This document shows, piece by piece, positions 1 through 12,779 of a stretch of DNA of 64,000 nt (position 1 is the stretch's first letter; the number at the start of each line of letters is the position of its first letter). The notes under the pieces are model-generated. The model worked only from the letters and a program-made list of their open reading frames with translations. It did not search any database and was not told the origin of the DNA. The stretch is from Gymnothorax reevesii. Its lineage: Eukaryota; Chordata; Actinopteri; Anguilliformes; Muraenidae. The stretch is from contig CM056576.1 in NCBI GenBank assembly GCA_029721435.1, positions 71,255,876 to 71,319,875 on the forward strand, in the 5' to 3' direction. The position numbers and the translations under genes are program-made.

Positions 1-61
1 TCCTTGGAAAATTTTCTCCCTTGTAAGGGGTCCCTGGCCCCAAAAAGTTTGAGAACCCCTG
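1..61. mobile_element. hAT transposon right terminus
   Basis: The stretch ends in GTTTGAGAACCCCTG, the reverse complement of the widespread hAT terminal motif CAGGGGTTCTCAAAC. The L2 endonuclease reading frame starts immediately to its right, so a hAT element has inserted into the L2 LINE. The rest of the element and its left target duplication lie outside the window; the right copy of the 8-bp duplication would be 62-69. Confidence 0.6.
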
Positions 62-2519
62 CTTTAGTGTATAGACCTCCTAAGTTTAATAAGGATTTTA
101 TTCAGGAATTTTCTGAGTTTTTATCCTCTGTTATTCTTTGCTGTGACAAACTTTTAATTATTGGTGATTTCAATATTCATGTCTGTTGTCCATCTAGGCC
201 CTTGGTGAAAGAGTTCATGCATCTTGTGGAATCTTTTAATCTAACGTAGATTGTGACTGGCCCTACCCATCAGAGAGGCCAAACCTTGGATTTGGCTTTA
301 ACCTCAGGTCTGACTGTCAAGAATTTAGAAATTCTTGATGCTGGTCTGTCTGACCACAGTCCAGTTGTCTTTGAATCTTCACAATCCTGTCCTACACCTC
401 ATCTGCCTCAACCCCCCGGGTTTTCTCGGCCTATTAATGCGTCTACAGTCATGCAGTTCACCACAATTGCCTTTGTATTCTCTCTCTAGTCCATTGTTAA
501 TGATGCTCTCTCACGTTGCCCTGATACTGAGGAGCCTGCTATACTTTCTGACGTCACTTGTACCAACATTCTGGAATCAGTTGCTCCTATTAAGCCCAGG
601 CAATCAAAGGCTAAAACAAGTGCCCAGCCCTGGGTTACTGAGAGGACTCGCACTCTGAGGCAGGAGAGTAGGCAGGCTGAGCGGCGGAGGAAAGAAGATA
701 AACTCCAGATAGCTTACCAAATTGTGAGGGACTGTCTCTAAAAATATCAACTCTCTGTCAAAGCTTCCAGAGCTAAATATTTTTCTGACATTATTTACAA
801 ACACTCTAATAGGCCTAAGGTACTTTTTCATACCTTCAATACTGTTCTAAATCCCACAATAAACGCTTTTCCTATTGTTTCAATTGAAACATACAAAGAG
901 TTCCTTAATTTTTTTTTGGAAAAATTCAGGATAGAAGATCTCAAATCCCATCTCCCTCAGATGACCCTTCCATACCAAAATGGCCCACCAGCTGTTTTAA
1001 CTGTTTTCAGCCTGTTTCTCTTCCCCAGTTGTCTGAGATTGTCTCTCATATGAAGCCTTCTGATATATCCCTTGGACATATTGCCCTTACAGTTTTTCAA
1101 GGAAGTTTTCTCCATTCTTAGCCCCTATGGTCTTGAGCTTAATTAATAGCAGTCCTGAAAATGGTAGACCTTCCACGTTTAAACATGCCGTGGTACGACC
1201 ATTGATGAAAAAGTCAAACCTTGACCCAACTGTCTACAAAAATTATGGGTGCATTTCAAAACATCCATTTTTCTCCAAGATCCTGGAAAAGGTTGTTTAC
1301 TCTCAAATCACTTCCTATGTGAACCACAACAATATCTTGGAGGAATTTCTGTCATGTTTTAGAGCACACCACAGTACAGAATCTGTTCTCGTAAAGTTAT
1401 GAATGACCTCCTGTTAGCCGTGGACTCTCGATCTTGTGCAGTCCTGGTTTTGCTTGACCTAAGCACCACATTTGATACTGTTGACCATAAAATTCAAACA
1501 AACAACCTAAGCAGTTAAGTTGGTATTCAGGTTATTCCCATAAAGTGGTCACCTCTTACTTTGAGGACAGAACCTTCTCCATCAAATTAGGTAACGTCTC
1601 CTCGTCACTGGCTCCTATCTCTTGTGGTGTTCCCCAAGTTTCTGTCTTAGGTCCCCTGTTATTTTCATTGTACAAGTTCTCTCTTGACTCCATTTTCCAC
1701 AAGCACAACATTTCCTTTCACCGTTACGCCGATGATAGGCAGCTTTATCGACCAGTGAAACCCAATAGTGGTGGTTCACTAAGGTCACTTTTCGATTGCA
1801 TCAATAATATTAAGCGTTTGTTAGCAAACAACTTCCTTCAACTTAATGAAGAAAAGACTGATGCCATCATTTTTGGACCTCCGCCCCCTCTGTTCCTATA
1901 GTTAGTAGTCAGTTAGGCTCTCTTTCCGGCAACTTGTGTGACAATGTCAAAAATCTTGCCGTAGTTTTTGAACCGTTGTTGAAATTTTACAAGCAGATTT
2001 GCACTGTTGTTAAAGGTAGTTTCTTCCAGCTTGATAGCCAAGCTTAAATCACTTTTAACTCCCAGGGACTTGGAGACCGTGATCCATGCCTTTATTACAT
2101 CTCGCTTGGATTACTGCAATGCGCTTTATATGGGGGTATCACAAAGCTCCTTGTCTTGGCTTCAGGCTGTGCAGAATGCGACTGCAAGGTTTTTAACTGG
2201 CACAAAGAGGAGGGATCACATTATTCCTATCTTGGCCTCCCTCCACTGGCTGCTGGTCCAATACCGCATTGATTTTTAGGTTTTACTTTCCGCTTCATGG
2301 TCTTGCACCACAATATATTAGTGACCTTCTTTTCACATATTCTGCCCCAAGGTCCCTCAGGTCAACAAACCAGTACTGTATTTTTAGTACTGTGCTTGTT
2401 CAGCCTCTTTTATTTGTCTTCTCTGATTTGTATTTTTTGTGTATGTTGAACTGTGCAGCACTTTGGATCAACTTTGTTGTGTTTAAACGTACTGTAGAAA
2501 TAAAGTTGACTTGACTTGA
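62..2519 (+). mobile_element. Degenerate L2-clade LINE (endonuclease + reverse transcriptase)
   Basis: This non-LTR retrotransposon relic spreads its single ORF over several broken frames. The C-terminal half of the AP endonuclease comes first, with IIGDFNIH near 160-180 and LSDHSPVVFE near 345-375. The reverse transcriptase follows at about 1127-2280, with CGVPQVSVLGPLLF near 1624-1665 and the catalytic YADD near 1727-1738. Stops and frameshifts are frequent, so it is not functional. The 3' end is an AATAAA-like signal followed by TTGACTTGACTTGAT, a short tandem tail typical of L2 elements. The 5' end is cut by the hAT element at 1-61. Assignment to L2 rests on motif spacing and the tail; the clade is fairly secure, the family name is not. 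Confidence 0.8.
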
Positions 2520-2520
2520 T

Positions 2521-2655
2521 CTCAAGCAGAGACCTGGTGAAATTTTCTGGCACAGGGGTGACCTGTTCAAGCCTGATGGGCTGCACCTGAACCGGAGGGG
2601 TACCTTTGCACTGGATCAGCGTATGTTAAGGGTAGCACAGGATTATTTAAACTAG
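2521..2655 (+). pseudogene. 3' end of LINE ORF1 (SGNH-esterase-like C-terminus)
   Basis: The open frame encodes the last 44 residues of an ORF1 protein and stops at 2653-2655. It contains PDGLHLNRRG, which matches the D-x-x-H block of SGNH/GDSL hydrolases that many CR1-group elements carry in ORF1. Everything upstream is missing, so only the tail remains. The function is inferred from the motif and from the ORF2 that follows in the usual order. Confidence 0.6.
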
Positions 2656-2829
2656 GGACTTGGGGGGCAGGGAGGTTAGTGAGTGTTACACATAGGGAAA
2701 TTCAGACTGCCCCGATGGAGGCTGACGGCGTTACATGCACTACTGATAATATACTTTTAAAGCAACAAAGCATAGTGGGGGCCTTGAAGCAGCGGCCACA
2801 TGGGAAATCAAGGGGGAAGAGCATTAGTA

Positions 2830-5598
2830 ATAACCTGAAATGTTTTTTTCTTAAATGCAAGAAGCATAAAAAATAAATTTCCTGAGCTTGAGGCTGTTAT
2901 TAGTGAGGGCTATGACATAGTTGGGATTATGGAGACATGGCTAAATGAAGAGGATGGAGATGAATATAATATAGAAGGTTATAAGCTCTTTAGGAAGGAT
3001 AGATGTAATAGGCGAGGAGGGGGGGTAGCAATCTACGTGAACGAAAACATAAATGTACAGGAAATTCCCAAAATTGAACATTCCTTGCCCTGTGAAGATA
3101 TCTGGGTCAGGCTCATTGGCAAACACGAGACAGGTTTAAACATAGGTGTATGCTATCGACCACCAGCTTTGGACAGTACAGTCAATGAAATGCTTTTTAG
3201 GAGGATTACGCAAGCTTGTAGAGGTGGAGGGACTATAATTATGGGAGACTGAAATTATCCTGGTATCAATTGGGAAATGGTGAAAGGACAGGGTAGGGGG
3301 GAGGAAGAATTTCTAGATGTTATAAATGATAATTTCTTGGTGCAGTATGTTTATAAACCTTCAAGAAAGAAGGCAATTTTAGACTTAGTGCTCTGTAATG
3401 ACCCAGATAGAAATAGTGATGTTGAGGTACTGGAGCCAATTGGGACAAGTGATCACTCTGCTGTTAATTTTGATGTTTCATGGGAAGTTAAAAAGGTGTA
3501 TTCAAAAACAAAAATTTTAAATTTTAGGCGAGCAAACTTTGACAGGATGCGCTCATATCTAAGTGAAATAAAATGGGAGACACTCCTGGACTGTGAGTCC
3601 GTAAATGAGATGTGGGAAAGATTTAAGGGGGTTTTACTGGAATCACAATGCAGATTCATTCCAAAGGTGTCCAAAAGTAAGCTGAAAAAGCAGAACCCTC
3701 AGTGGATGACTAGAAGTATTCGTAGGATTTTGAGGGAAAAGAGGAATCTTTATAGGATTTACATAAAGGATAACAATGAGAATACTAAGGCTGAATACTG
3801 TAAAATGCGGGCTGTGGTCAAAAAAGAGCTGAGGAATGCTAGAAGACTGTATGAAAGACAAATTGCAGAGGGGGCAAAAACTAACCCTAAGCGCTTCTTT
3901 TAGCACTGGAGCAGAAAAAGGAAAGTTAAAGAGCAGGTTAAGTACATGAAGGATAAAAAGGATCGCTGCTATTTGATAACAAGGGTATTGCGGATGCCTT
4001 GAACAGTTACTTTGTTGAGAATTTTACCTCAGAGGGGGTCTTTATTTGGCCAGAGGGCATGTTAAATTCTCAAGATTACTTAGCAGAAATTGAGGTTCTG
4101 GATAACGAAGTATTAGACAAGTTGCATAAACTAAAGGCAGATAAGGCAGCGGGTCCTGATGGCTTATATCCTAGAGTGCTCAGGGAAGTTGGTGAGATCA
4201 TCTTTAAGCCGCTATCCACCATCTTCAGGCGGTCTTTAGAAACTGGAAAAATACCAAATGATTGGAAACAGGGCAATATTATACCAATTTATAAGAAAGG
4301 GGACCGTACCGAGCCAGGAAATTACAGGCCAGTCAGTTAAACTTGCATTGCGTGCAAAATATTGGAATCTATCATAAAAGATGAGCTGGACTTATTTCTT
4401 GAACGGAAAAGCATCTTGAGGGATAGCCAGCATGGTTTTCGTAAGGGAAGGTCATGCCTGACAAACCCTCTGGAATTTTTTGAAGAGGCCACCAGGACTT
4501 ATGACCAGAGTTGGGCTTATGACATCATATACTTGGATTTTCAGAAAGCATTCGATACAGTACCGCATAAGAGGCTAATTTTTAAATTGAGCTCCGTTAG
4601 AGTTACAGGAGGTATTCTGGAGTGGATTCAAAACTGGTTACAGGACAGAACACAAAGAGTGGTGGTCAGAGGTATCTCATCTGAGCTAGGTATGGTGGGG
4701 AGTGGCGTCCCCCAGGGATCGGTGTTGGGGACCTTGCTGTTCCTCATCTACATTAATGACCTTGATAGGAATATTGATAGCAGATTGGTTAAATTTGCAG
4801 ATGGCACTAAATTGGTGGGTTTTGGCAAGTAGTTTATGGTCCACTAAAGTGATTCAGGATGATTTGGATGGAATCCAGAATTGGGCAGAAATGGGGCGAA
4901 TGAAATTTAATGTAGCAAAATGTAAAGTTGTACATGTAGGTAATAAAAACATTAGACAGGATTACTTCATGGGAGGTTTAAAACTGGAATGTGCTGTACA
5001 CGAGAAAGAGTGGGACCAAACCCTCACAGGCTCTAGCCATTGTGCCGTAGCAGTTAAAAAAGCCAATTGGATGCTGGGATACATTGCCAGAAGTATTGAG
5101 TACAAATCTAAGGAGGTGATGCTTCTTTTGTGCAACGCATTCGTCAGACCACTTCTGGACTATTGTGTACATTTCTGGGGACCATACTTTGAGAAAGATA
5201 TAGAGGCTCTAGAGAAAATTCAGAGAAGAGCCACTAAGCTTATTCCAGGTATAAAAGATGAAAGCTATGAGAAGAGGCTGAAGATCCTTAATCTCTTTAG
5301 TCTTAGGATAAGGAGACTTAGGGGTGATTTGATTGAGGTCTTTAAATATGTTAAAGGAATTAACAAAGTGAATTATGTAGGATTCCTTCGAACAAGTGTT
5401 GTGAGTAGAACTCAGGGTCACAAATGGAAGTTGACCAAAGGTAAATTTAGCACTGATATTCCGAAATATTTCTTCACCCAAAGAGTAATTTCAATGTGGA
5501 ATAGTTTGCCTGGCCATATTGTTGAGGCAGAGACCTTGGGGATTTACAAGAGCAGGCTTGATTTAAAGCTAGATACCATTGAGTCATTTGGTATCTGA
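2830..5598 (+). pseudogene. LINE ORF2: AP endonuclease + reverse transcriptase, inactivated
   Basis: The polyprotein nicks target DNA and reverse-transcribes the element RNA. Endonuclease signatures are METWLNEED (about 2929), VCYRPP (about 3148), a GD-stop-NYP block at 3245-3260 where the usual F of GDFN has become TGA, and GTSDHSAV (about 3442). Reverse-transcriptase blocks are KAAGPDGLYPRVLRE (about 4143), YLDFQKAFDTVPHKRL (about 4530), GVPQGSVLG (about 4707) and FADGTKL (about 4794). The last should read FADD: the second catalytic aspartate is now glycine. There are also a frameshift near the start (about 2850), a stop after YRPVS (4338) and a frameshift near 4830. The C-terminal region runs to 5598. 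The copy is dead but only moderately diverged. Confidence 0.85.
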
Positions 5599-5688
5599 AG
5601 GGATATATCCACAATAGCAAAAAGAAACTGGCGAGCGTAGTTGGGCTGAAAGGCCTGTTCTTGCCATTCATGTTATGTTATGTTATGT

Positions 5689-6553
5689 AATTAAATCATT
5701 GCCTAAAATGAGGCTGCTGAAGGGTCCGTTAGTCCTGTGACCATTTTTGGGACTCCCCATAACCCCACTAATGATTTGGTGTCCCTGGAAATCATCTGGG
5801 TAACAGTAATATCATCATATTTAGGAAGTTTTCAAAAATCCTTTAAACATGCAAATCTCAATGCTGGACCCTCCAATATTCCAAGAATCATTATCGCATG
5901 AAACAAAATCCAGTTTTACAGAGTTAATATTGTGTAGAATGGAACTGGAATCCCATTTGTAAGCATTGCTTCCAAGAGAGGAGGCAATCTATAACCACTG
6001 TATCATTTTTTAGCCCTGCAGCTCATATGAAAGAGAAGTCATGGGTCCCTAGCTACGATTACAAATTAAGTGCAGGAACAAAGTGAGCTCAGCACCCAAA
6101 TTTCCCAGGGCCATAATGCCAAAATGACTTAAGGTATGAAGCTGAAATTTGGAATTCCTTCATTTGAGGTCAGAAACTAATTTAAGAATTTTTTTCAGCC
6201 AAATCTGAGAGATGTCACTGGGGAAGTTTCAGGAATGTGGGTAAACTGACATGGAATCACCCATTGCCGAACTCCAGACCTTGTTTCATAATGCCCTAAA
6301 GACGAGAATAATTAAGAGTTCTGGTTATGTTGTTCAGTTGTTACTGTAATAAATTCAGCTTATACCCTGCTTGTTTGAACAATTGGCGACCGATAAAAGC
6401 TTACGTTAGTTTACATGTTGCTTTTCCATCAACTGTCATGTTCCGTTCATTGCAGCTTTCAGCATTCAGATTTCCTATAATTTCACCCCCGATGTCACGG
6501 GCGAGGTTTTAAATTCGGGTTTTTGATGCAACCCGCTCATAGTAGCCGTGGTT
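5689..6553. other. No gene recognised
   Basis: The stretch holds only short chance frames. Part of it (about 6110-6280) reads like diverged dispersed repeat, but no family could be named. The end of the stretch (6554-6569) is the left target duplication of the L1 insertion. Confidence 0.4.
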
Positions 6554-6569
6554 GAAACAAAAAGCATCT
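6554..6569. repeat. Left target-site duplication of the L1
   Basis: Sixteen bases identical to 11623-11638. Together they bracket the L1/Tx1-like element. Confidence 0.9.
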
Positions 6570-9500
6570 GTGTGTTGCTGTGCACGTGTGTGTGAATCCC
6601 CATCTGTGTGTTTGTCTAATACAGGTGCTCTAATATTTTTGGCTGCTGTGTCTTGAAGTGCATGAGTATGTGAGTCTCCATCTGTGTGTTTGTCTAAAAT
6701 AGGTCTATAATATTGTGGGCCAGTGTATGCATGTGCTGCTGTGTACTTGTGTGTAGGAGTGTATGAATGATCATAGATGTAAGCGCGCTTGTGTGTAGGT
6801 GTGCGCGGAACAATGGGCAAGGGGTGAGCCATGGGGGGTGGGGCGGTGTGGGGGGTGGGGTGGGGGCCCTCCGATTATTATTAATTTATGCATTTATTTT
6901 CTTTCTTCCCTCTTTCATTATCAACATTATTGTTACTATTGTTGTTATGAATATTATAATTATTTTGGGATTTTTTTTCCCTTTTTTTTTTCTCTACTCT
7001 TTTATCCTGCTATAAACATTTTCTCAATATCATTTAACAGAACACCCAGTAAACACCCAGTTGTCTCTGAATTAACCCGTCTTTAGGCTTAAACTCTGTG
7101 AATCATGCCCTGTCTCTGTACTACTGTTTCTCTCCTTTTGTTTGCTTCTTTCACTGTTTGTCTCATTCATTTGTTCTCCCTCCTCCTCTTCAGTGTCATA
7201 CCCCCGCTACTTGAAAGATTATACAGCGTGACAAAATCTGGCAGTTCCACACCATATCCTTCAATTAACCAAATCCTATGCCAACAGCATTAAAATTTGT
7301 TAGCTGGAATGTGCGTGGCATTAACTCACCGGCAAAAAGAGTTTAAATCATGAATCATCTAAAAAAATTAAAGGCTGATATATGTCTGCTACAGGAAACC
7401 AAATTATCAGACAATGAACACAATAAACTTAAAACACAACACTTCAACCAATTATTTTTCTCTACATACAGCTCCAAAAAAAGAGGGGTCTCAGTTCTCA
7501 TCCACAAAAATGCTCCATTTATTCATAAACACACAATAACCGACCCAGAAGGACGATATATCATTATCAATGGAACAATTAATAGCATCAATATTACAAT
7601 TGCAAGTATTTATGGTCCAAACACAGATGATCTAGCATTCTACCATAGCTTCTTTGAATCACTACAGGACCTCTCAACATCAATCATAATTATAGGTGGA
7701 GACCTCAACACAGTAATCAACCCAACAATAGACAGCTCAACAAGTACACATCACACCAAAACCTGGCATTCAACACAAATTATCAAACAATATATGACAG
7801 ATATTGGTCTTGGCGATATTTGGAGGCAACATAACCCTTCATCCAGAGAATACACCTACTTCTCCTCAGTCCATAAATCCTTCTCAAGAATCGACTACTT
7901 TCTAGCAAGCAACTCTTCACTGGCAAATATCTCTAACTCCACCATCCACCCAATCATCATATCCGACCATGCTCCCATCAGCTTCACACTGCACAATAAA
8001 ACTGAAACAAAAACCAGCACAAGATGGCGATTTAACACATCACTACTTCAAGATAGCGAATTTGATTCATATTTCAAAAAACAATGGACACTATTTATGG
8101 AAACAAATGACACGATATATACCTCACCAACTCTCATTTGGGAAACAGCCAAAGCAGTATTAAGAGGAAAAATTATCTCATACTCAACATTTAAAAAGAA
8201 GAAAGAACTAGAAACAGAAAAAAAATTGGAAGAACAAATTAAACAACTACACAATTCATACGCAACTAATCCCACAGAACACATACTTACAGAAATTAGA
8301 AACACCAAAAATAAAATTGACAACAAAATTCATAAAAAGACACAATTCATGCTACGTAGGCTCCGATATAAACATTTCGAGCACAATGACAAATCTGGAA
8401 AATACTTAGCCAACCAACTCAAACACAACAAAGAAAAATCACTCATCACAACTATTACAGACTCAACGGGAAACATCACCAGTGACCCACAAACCATAAA
8501 TAACACATTCAGACAATATTACTACGACTTATATAGCAATAATAAAGAAAAGGATACAAAAGAAATAGACAACTTTCTAAATAACCTCCAACTACCATCA
8601 TTAACAAAAGAACAAGCAGACATTTTAGACGCTCCACTCACCCCCATAGAATATGAAAAAGCACTACAGATCATGACAAACAATAAAGCACCTGGACTCG
8701 ATGGATACCCCACAAAATTTTATAGACACTTTTGGAAAACAGTATCTCCACTTTTTGTTAGAATGGCAGCTGAAATCAAGAGCAATCAATCAATTCCACA
8801 TCACATGAACACAGCACTAATTTCAGTACTACTCAAAACAAACAAAGACCCAACTCACTGCTCAAATTATAGGCCCATTTCATTCATTAACACAGATATC
8901 AAAATAATCAGCAAAGCACTAACAACTCGAATTGAATCAGTCATCCCATCTCTCATTCACCCAGATCAAACAGGATTCATTAAAGGAAGACATTCATCAA
9001 ACAACACACGCCGTCTATTCAATCTTATCCACCTCTCTCAACAAAGTCAACACAAAACAGTCATTCTTTCCTTAGACGCAGAAAAAGCATTCGACAAGGT
9101 AAATTGGACATTTCTCAAAAAAACAATGGAAAAATTTGGATTTGGACAGTCATTTATTCAATGGATAACAACACTCTACAACCAACCAAAAGCAGCAGTT
9201 ATTACAAACAACCTCATCTCACCTCACTTCACACTTCACAGAGGCACCAGACAAGGATGTCCACTATCACCATCACTATTCGCACTTTTCATTGAACCAT
9301 TAGCTGCTGCAATCCGTCAAAATAACAATATTTCTGGTATTCATACTAAAAACATAACACATAAAATCAGTCTGTACGCAGATGACATACTCCTGTTCAT
9401 ACAGAATCCCAATAATTCAATCAAAGAACTTATCAAGCTCATCAATTCATACTCTAGCATCTCAGACTACACAGTAAACTGGAATAAATCAACCACCCTC

Positions 9501-11622
9501 ACAATAAATGCAGATACATCCCTTTCTACACCACACATACCCAAATTACCACCTACTACTGGCAACATCACATATTTAGGCATAAAATTTTCTGCCAAGC
9601 TGTCTGAGTTGTTTCACCTGAATTTCACACCACTTTTAAAAACAATACAAGATGACCTGAACCGATGGATGACACTACCAATCTCAATTATAGGACGCAT
9701 CGCCACAATTAAAATGATGATACTGCCAAAACTCAATTACCTATTCACAATGATCCCCATCCAACCCACATCAAAATGGTTTAGCGCACTGGACACAACA
9801 ATAACATCGTTCTACTGGAAAAACAAACAGCCCAGGATAAAACTAACTACACTACAACAGTCAAAACTACAAGGAGGCCTAGAAGCACCAAATTTCTATC
9901 ATTACTACTTAGCCAATCAGTTACAGTACCTTTCCAAATGGATACATTCAACCCATCACTATCACCCCTGGTTAGACATAGAACAGACAGACTGCCAAGA
10001 CATATCAATCAAAGACCTTCCATTTATCTGTACTGCAATCAAAAAACACAACTGTTTCAAAAACCCCGCAATCGCAGCAACTCTGACAGCTTGGTGGAAG
10101 ATCAATAAAATAAGAAACACAACAATCTCTCCCACGACTAAAACACCCATATGGAACAACCTAGACTTCACTGCTAACAAATCCCCTCTAATAGGAAATA
10201 AATGGAAAGAAAAAGGAGTCACACACCTCCACCACATCTTCTACAACAACACTTTACTAACATTACAACAGCTGTCTGAAATGTACGATATCGACAAGAA
10301 ACAATTTCTTCAATACAGCCAACTCAAAGAGTCAATTAAAACAAAAATAAATATCACAAATTTCCACCTAGAACATCCACCACTATTATATAGCATCAAT
10401 AAAATAACACAGTCAAAGAAAAAACTACTCACAAAGCTATATAAACTTATATCCTCCAATAACGACCCACATCACATACCAATAAACAAATGGGAACGAG
10501 ACCTCATCATTCACACCAACAGTCAATTCTGGAACACAGTCTGCAATAACATATTCTCCATGTCTAACAACACCAAAATTCAGTTAATTCAGTATAAAAT
10601 CATCCATAGAACACAGCTCACACAACACAAGATGCACATCATGGGACTCACAGACACAGACATTTGCACCCACTGCACACTCAACACTATCGACGACCAC
10701 CTGCACGCATTCTGGCTCTGCCCACCAATTCATAACTTCTGGAAAAAAATAACCACCACCCTATCCCGATTCCTCGACCACAATATCCCACTATCCCCCA
10801 CCGTCTGCATACTTGGAAATTTAGAAGAACTCAACACTAACTCAAAACAAATCACAATCCCCCTGCTTGTGGCCCTAACTATCGCCAAGAAAACAATACT
10901 GCTCAACTGGAAAAACAGAAAAAACATCACAACAACACAATGGTTAGATCTCTATACGCAACATATATCAATGGAACAACAGTCAGCAATCCACAAGAAT
11001 CAATTACAAGAATTCAACAACATCTACTCCACAACTCTCACTGCCATCTCGATTCCAGTGAGTTAATGCCACAGCAGAGATATACAATGGCTTGTTCACG
11101 AAGAGGAGAAGGGATATTTAAAAAAATAAATAAATAAATAAATAAAGAACCTGGGGAATTGGAATCTGTTAATCTGTATAAATCTTTAAGGAAACTTCTT
11201 GAACAAAAACATCGTGAAATAACTGCTAAAATACAACTCTGCTTCATTTCGGATCATTTGATTGTTACACTGTTTTGCCTTGTTTCCCTTTTTCCCTTTT
11301 CTTTCGGCTCTTATCTCTCTATTTCATTACAATAATTATTATTATTATTATTATTCATTTGTTTTCTCTCCTTTTTTCATCCTTTGTGGGTTTTTTCTCC
11401 TTTCTTTTCCTTCTTCCCCCCCCTTTTTTGCTGTTTGTTTTATTCTCTCTTCTTTTCTATTCCTTCTGTTGATTTCTTTGTCTAATATTATTGTATGTAT
11501 ATTACTCTGTAAACCAACTCGCTACCCATTTATTTGTCTGGTCACATATTTGTTTGTATGCACTTATTGGTGAATTAATAAAATTAAAAAAAATTTTTTT
11601 TAAAAATTATGAAAAAAAAAAA
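6570..11622 (+). mobile_element. L1/Tx1-like LINE with perfect 16-bp target-site duplication
   Basis: The 16-bp sequence GAAACAAAAAGCATCT occurs directly before the element (6554-6569) and directly after its A-rich tail (11623-11638), without a mismatch. This fixes the insertion at about 5.05 kb. It holds a roughly 700-bp leader without any ORF1, one long ORF2, and a T-rich 3' region followed by poly(A). The leader has two GT-rich near-duplicate units of about 85 bp (about 6596 and 6680). The perfect duplication and nearly unbroken ORF2 indicate a recent insertion. The missing ORF1 means either internal loss, 5' truncation or a one-ORF subfamily. Confidence 0.85.
7278..11066 (+). CDS. L1-type ORF2 protein: endonuclease-reverse transcriptase, one nonsense codon
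   Basis: The natural start is probably the ATG at 7278, because the first residues include SWNVRGIN, the conserved beginning of the AP endonuclease. A TAA at codon 23 (7344-7346) is the only break; the same frame then stays open from the ATG at 7350 for 1238 residues. Counting from 7350, the endonuclease shows LLQETKL (about 13), IGGDLNTV (about 114) and SDHAPISF (about 207). The reverse transcriptase shows APGLDGYPTKFYRHFW, LSLDAEKAFDKVNW, GTRQGCPLSPSLF and an intact SLYADDILLF near 675. A C-terminal CCHC knuckle (CTHC...H...C, about 1105-1122) completes the usual L1 layout, and 1260 residues is normal length. The sense strand is A-rich, as in other L1 elements. Translation from 7350 would lack the first catalytic strand. 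Confidence 0.9.
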
Positions 11623-11638
11623 GAAACAAAAAGCATCT
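11623..11638. repeat. Right target-site duplication of the L1
   Basis: Sixteen bases identical to 6554-6569, lying immediately after the A-rich tail of the LINE. Confidence 0.9.
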
Positions 11639-12779
11639 AGATGGCGACCAGGCAACTTCGGTAAGTTTTTTTGTCAACAATTTTTGAAGAAAATCACATT
11701 CGCTCAGACGGTCACCTTAGTTCATAACATAATCTTCAGTGGACAATCGTATAAAGGTTTGATGTGACCTTCTGATATAATATGAGGAAGAGTAAAAGCA
11801 AACTTCTCCATGTAATCCTGATCGTACATCATCCGGTGTGTCTACTGCTAAACACAGTCAAGGCCGTTTCTGTTTCTAGGGCCTGGAACAAGGTGTCCTG
11901 CATTCGGCACAATATTTTTTGTTTGTTTCGCCGGTATTGCATCCGTTTTTTTGTAGTCGGACATCCTTGTAGTGTAAATACCCTAGTTGAGCCAGCATCG
12001 ATATGTCTAAAAGTTGCATCTGGGAAGTGATGTTTTTAAGTTGCGTCTTGTAAGTCACATTTTTCTGTCCAACATTTTCATCATGAATGTGATACTCAAC
12101 CTCTATCAAGAAACCACAGCAGACTTGCATTTATCATTGTAAACTACAGCTTATAAGTAGCAATGGTAGAAAAACAAATTAAATTGGCATTACAGAAGAA
12201 AATCTTTAAAAAAAAAATGACCCTGACGGTATCAGTACCGCAAGTGTTAACTGTATTTTCCTATAGTGCAAGCTGGATATGTCAAAGTTTTTGTCTTACC
12301 ACCTGAAAAGGAGTATTTCTACTTTGAAAAACATTTTAGTCAATCGTGCATCAAGTAAAATTACAACTTTCCAAACATTATTCCTACTGTATCTTTTCTT
12401 TGATTTCTCCTGAAAGTAAACTGAATGAACTAATTAAACCCAAAAATTGATTACCAAGGGGCATGTGCTAAAATTATAGGTCTTTGTCACACTTTTCAAC
12501 CCTTTTGCATGGATGCACCCATATGTGCTGAGTTCAAGTTGAACAAACTGTTGGTCTCCGTTAGGTTCCTTTGCATGAACCAGCAATCCAAGATGCAGCA
12601 GATGCTTAATTATTCATGGATAGCCATATACGTAATTCTCCCAAGAGTACCAAATGAAATTAAGATGAGTGATATTGAGCACGGTGCCAATGATGTTCAA
12701 CTTGGGCCTGAAAGTTTTTCAGAAGCTTATTTTTGCCCCCGCAAAATCAGGGAGGCCTCAGGTACCTTGTACTAATAAA
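11639..12779. other. No gene recognised
   Basis: AT-rich sequence with only short unrelated frames. The first bases are the right flank of the L1 insertion site. No repeat family could be named with confidence. Confidence 0.4.

Larger units (their letters stand above)
2521..5688 (+). mobile_element. CR1/Rex1-like LINE, 5'-truncated
   Basis: The element abuts the L2 tail. In order it contains the end of an ORF1 with an esterase-type motif, a nearly full ORF2 (endonuclease and reverse transcriptase), and a short 3' UTR ending in repeats of TTATG at about 5668-5688, the tail style of fish Rex1/CR1 elements. A short 3' fragment of the same family lies on the opposite strand at 45298-45362, and a diverged relative is split across 45595-51640. 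No target duplication could be identified. Confidence 0.85.

Noticed and set aside
11262..11573. Hydrophobic 103-residue frame rich in F, L, S and Y
   Set aside because: It reads the T-rich 3' region of the L1 element; low complexity explains the membrane-like look.
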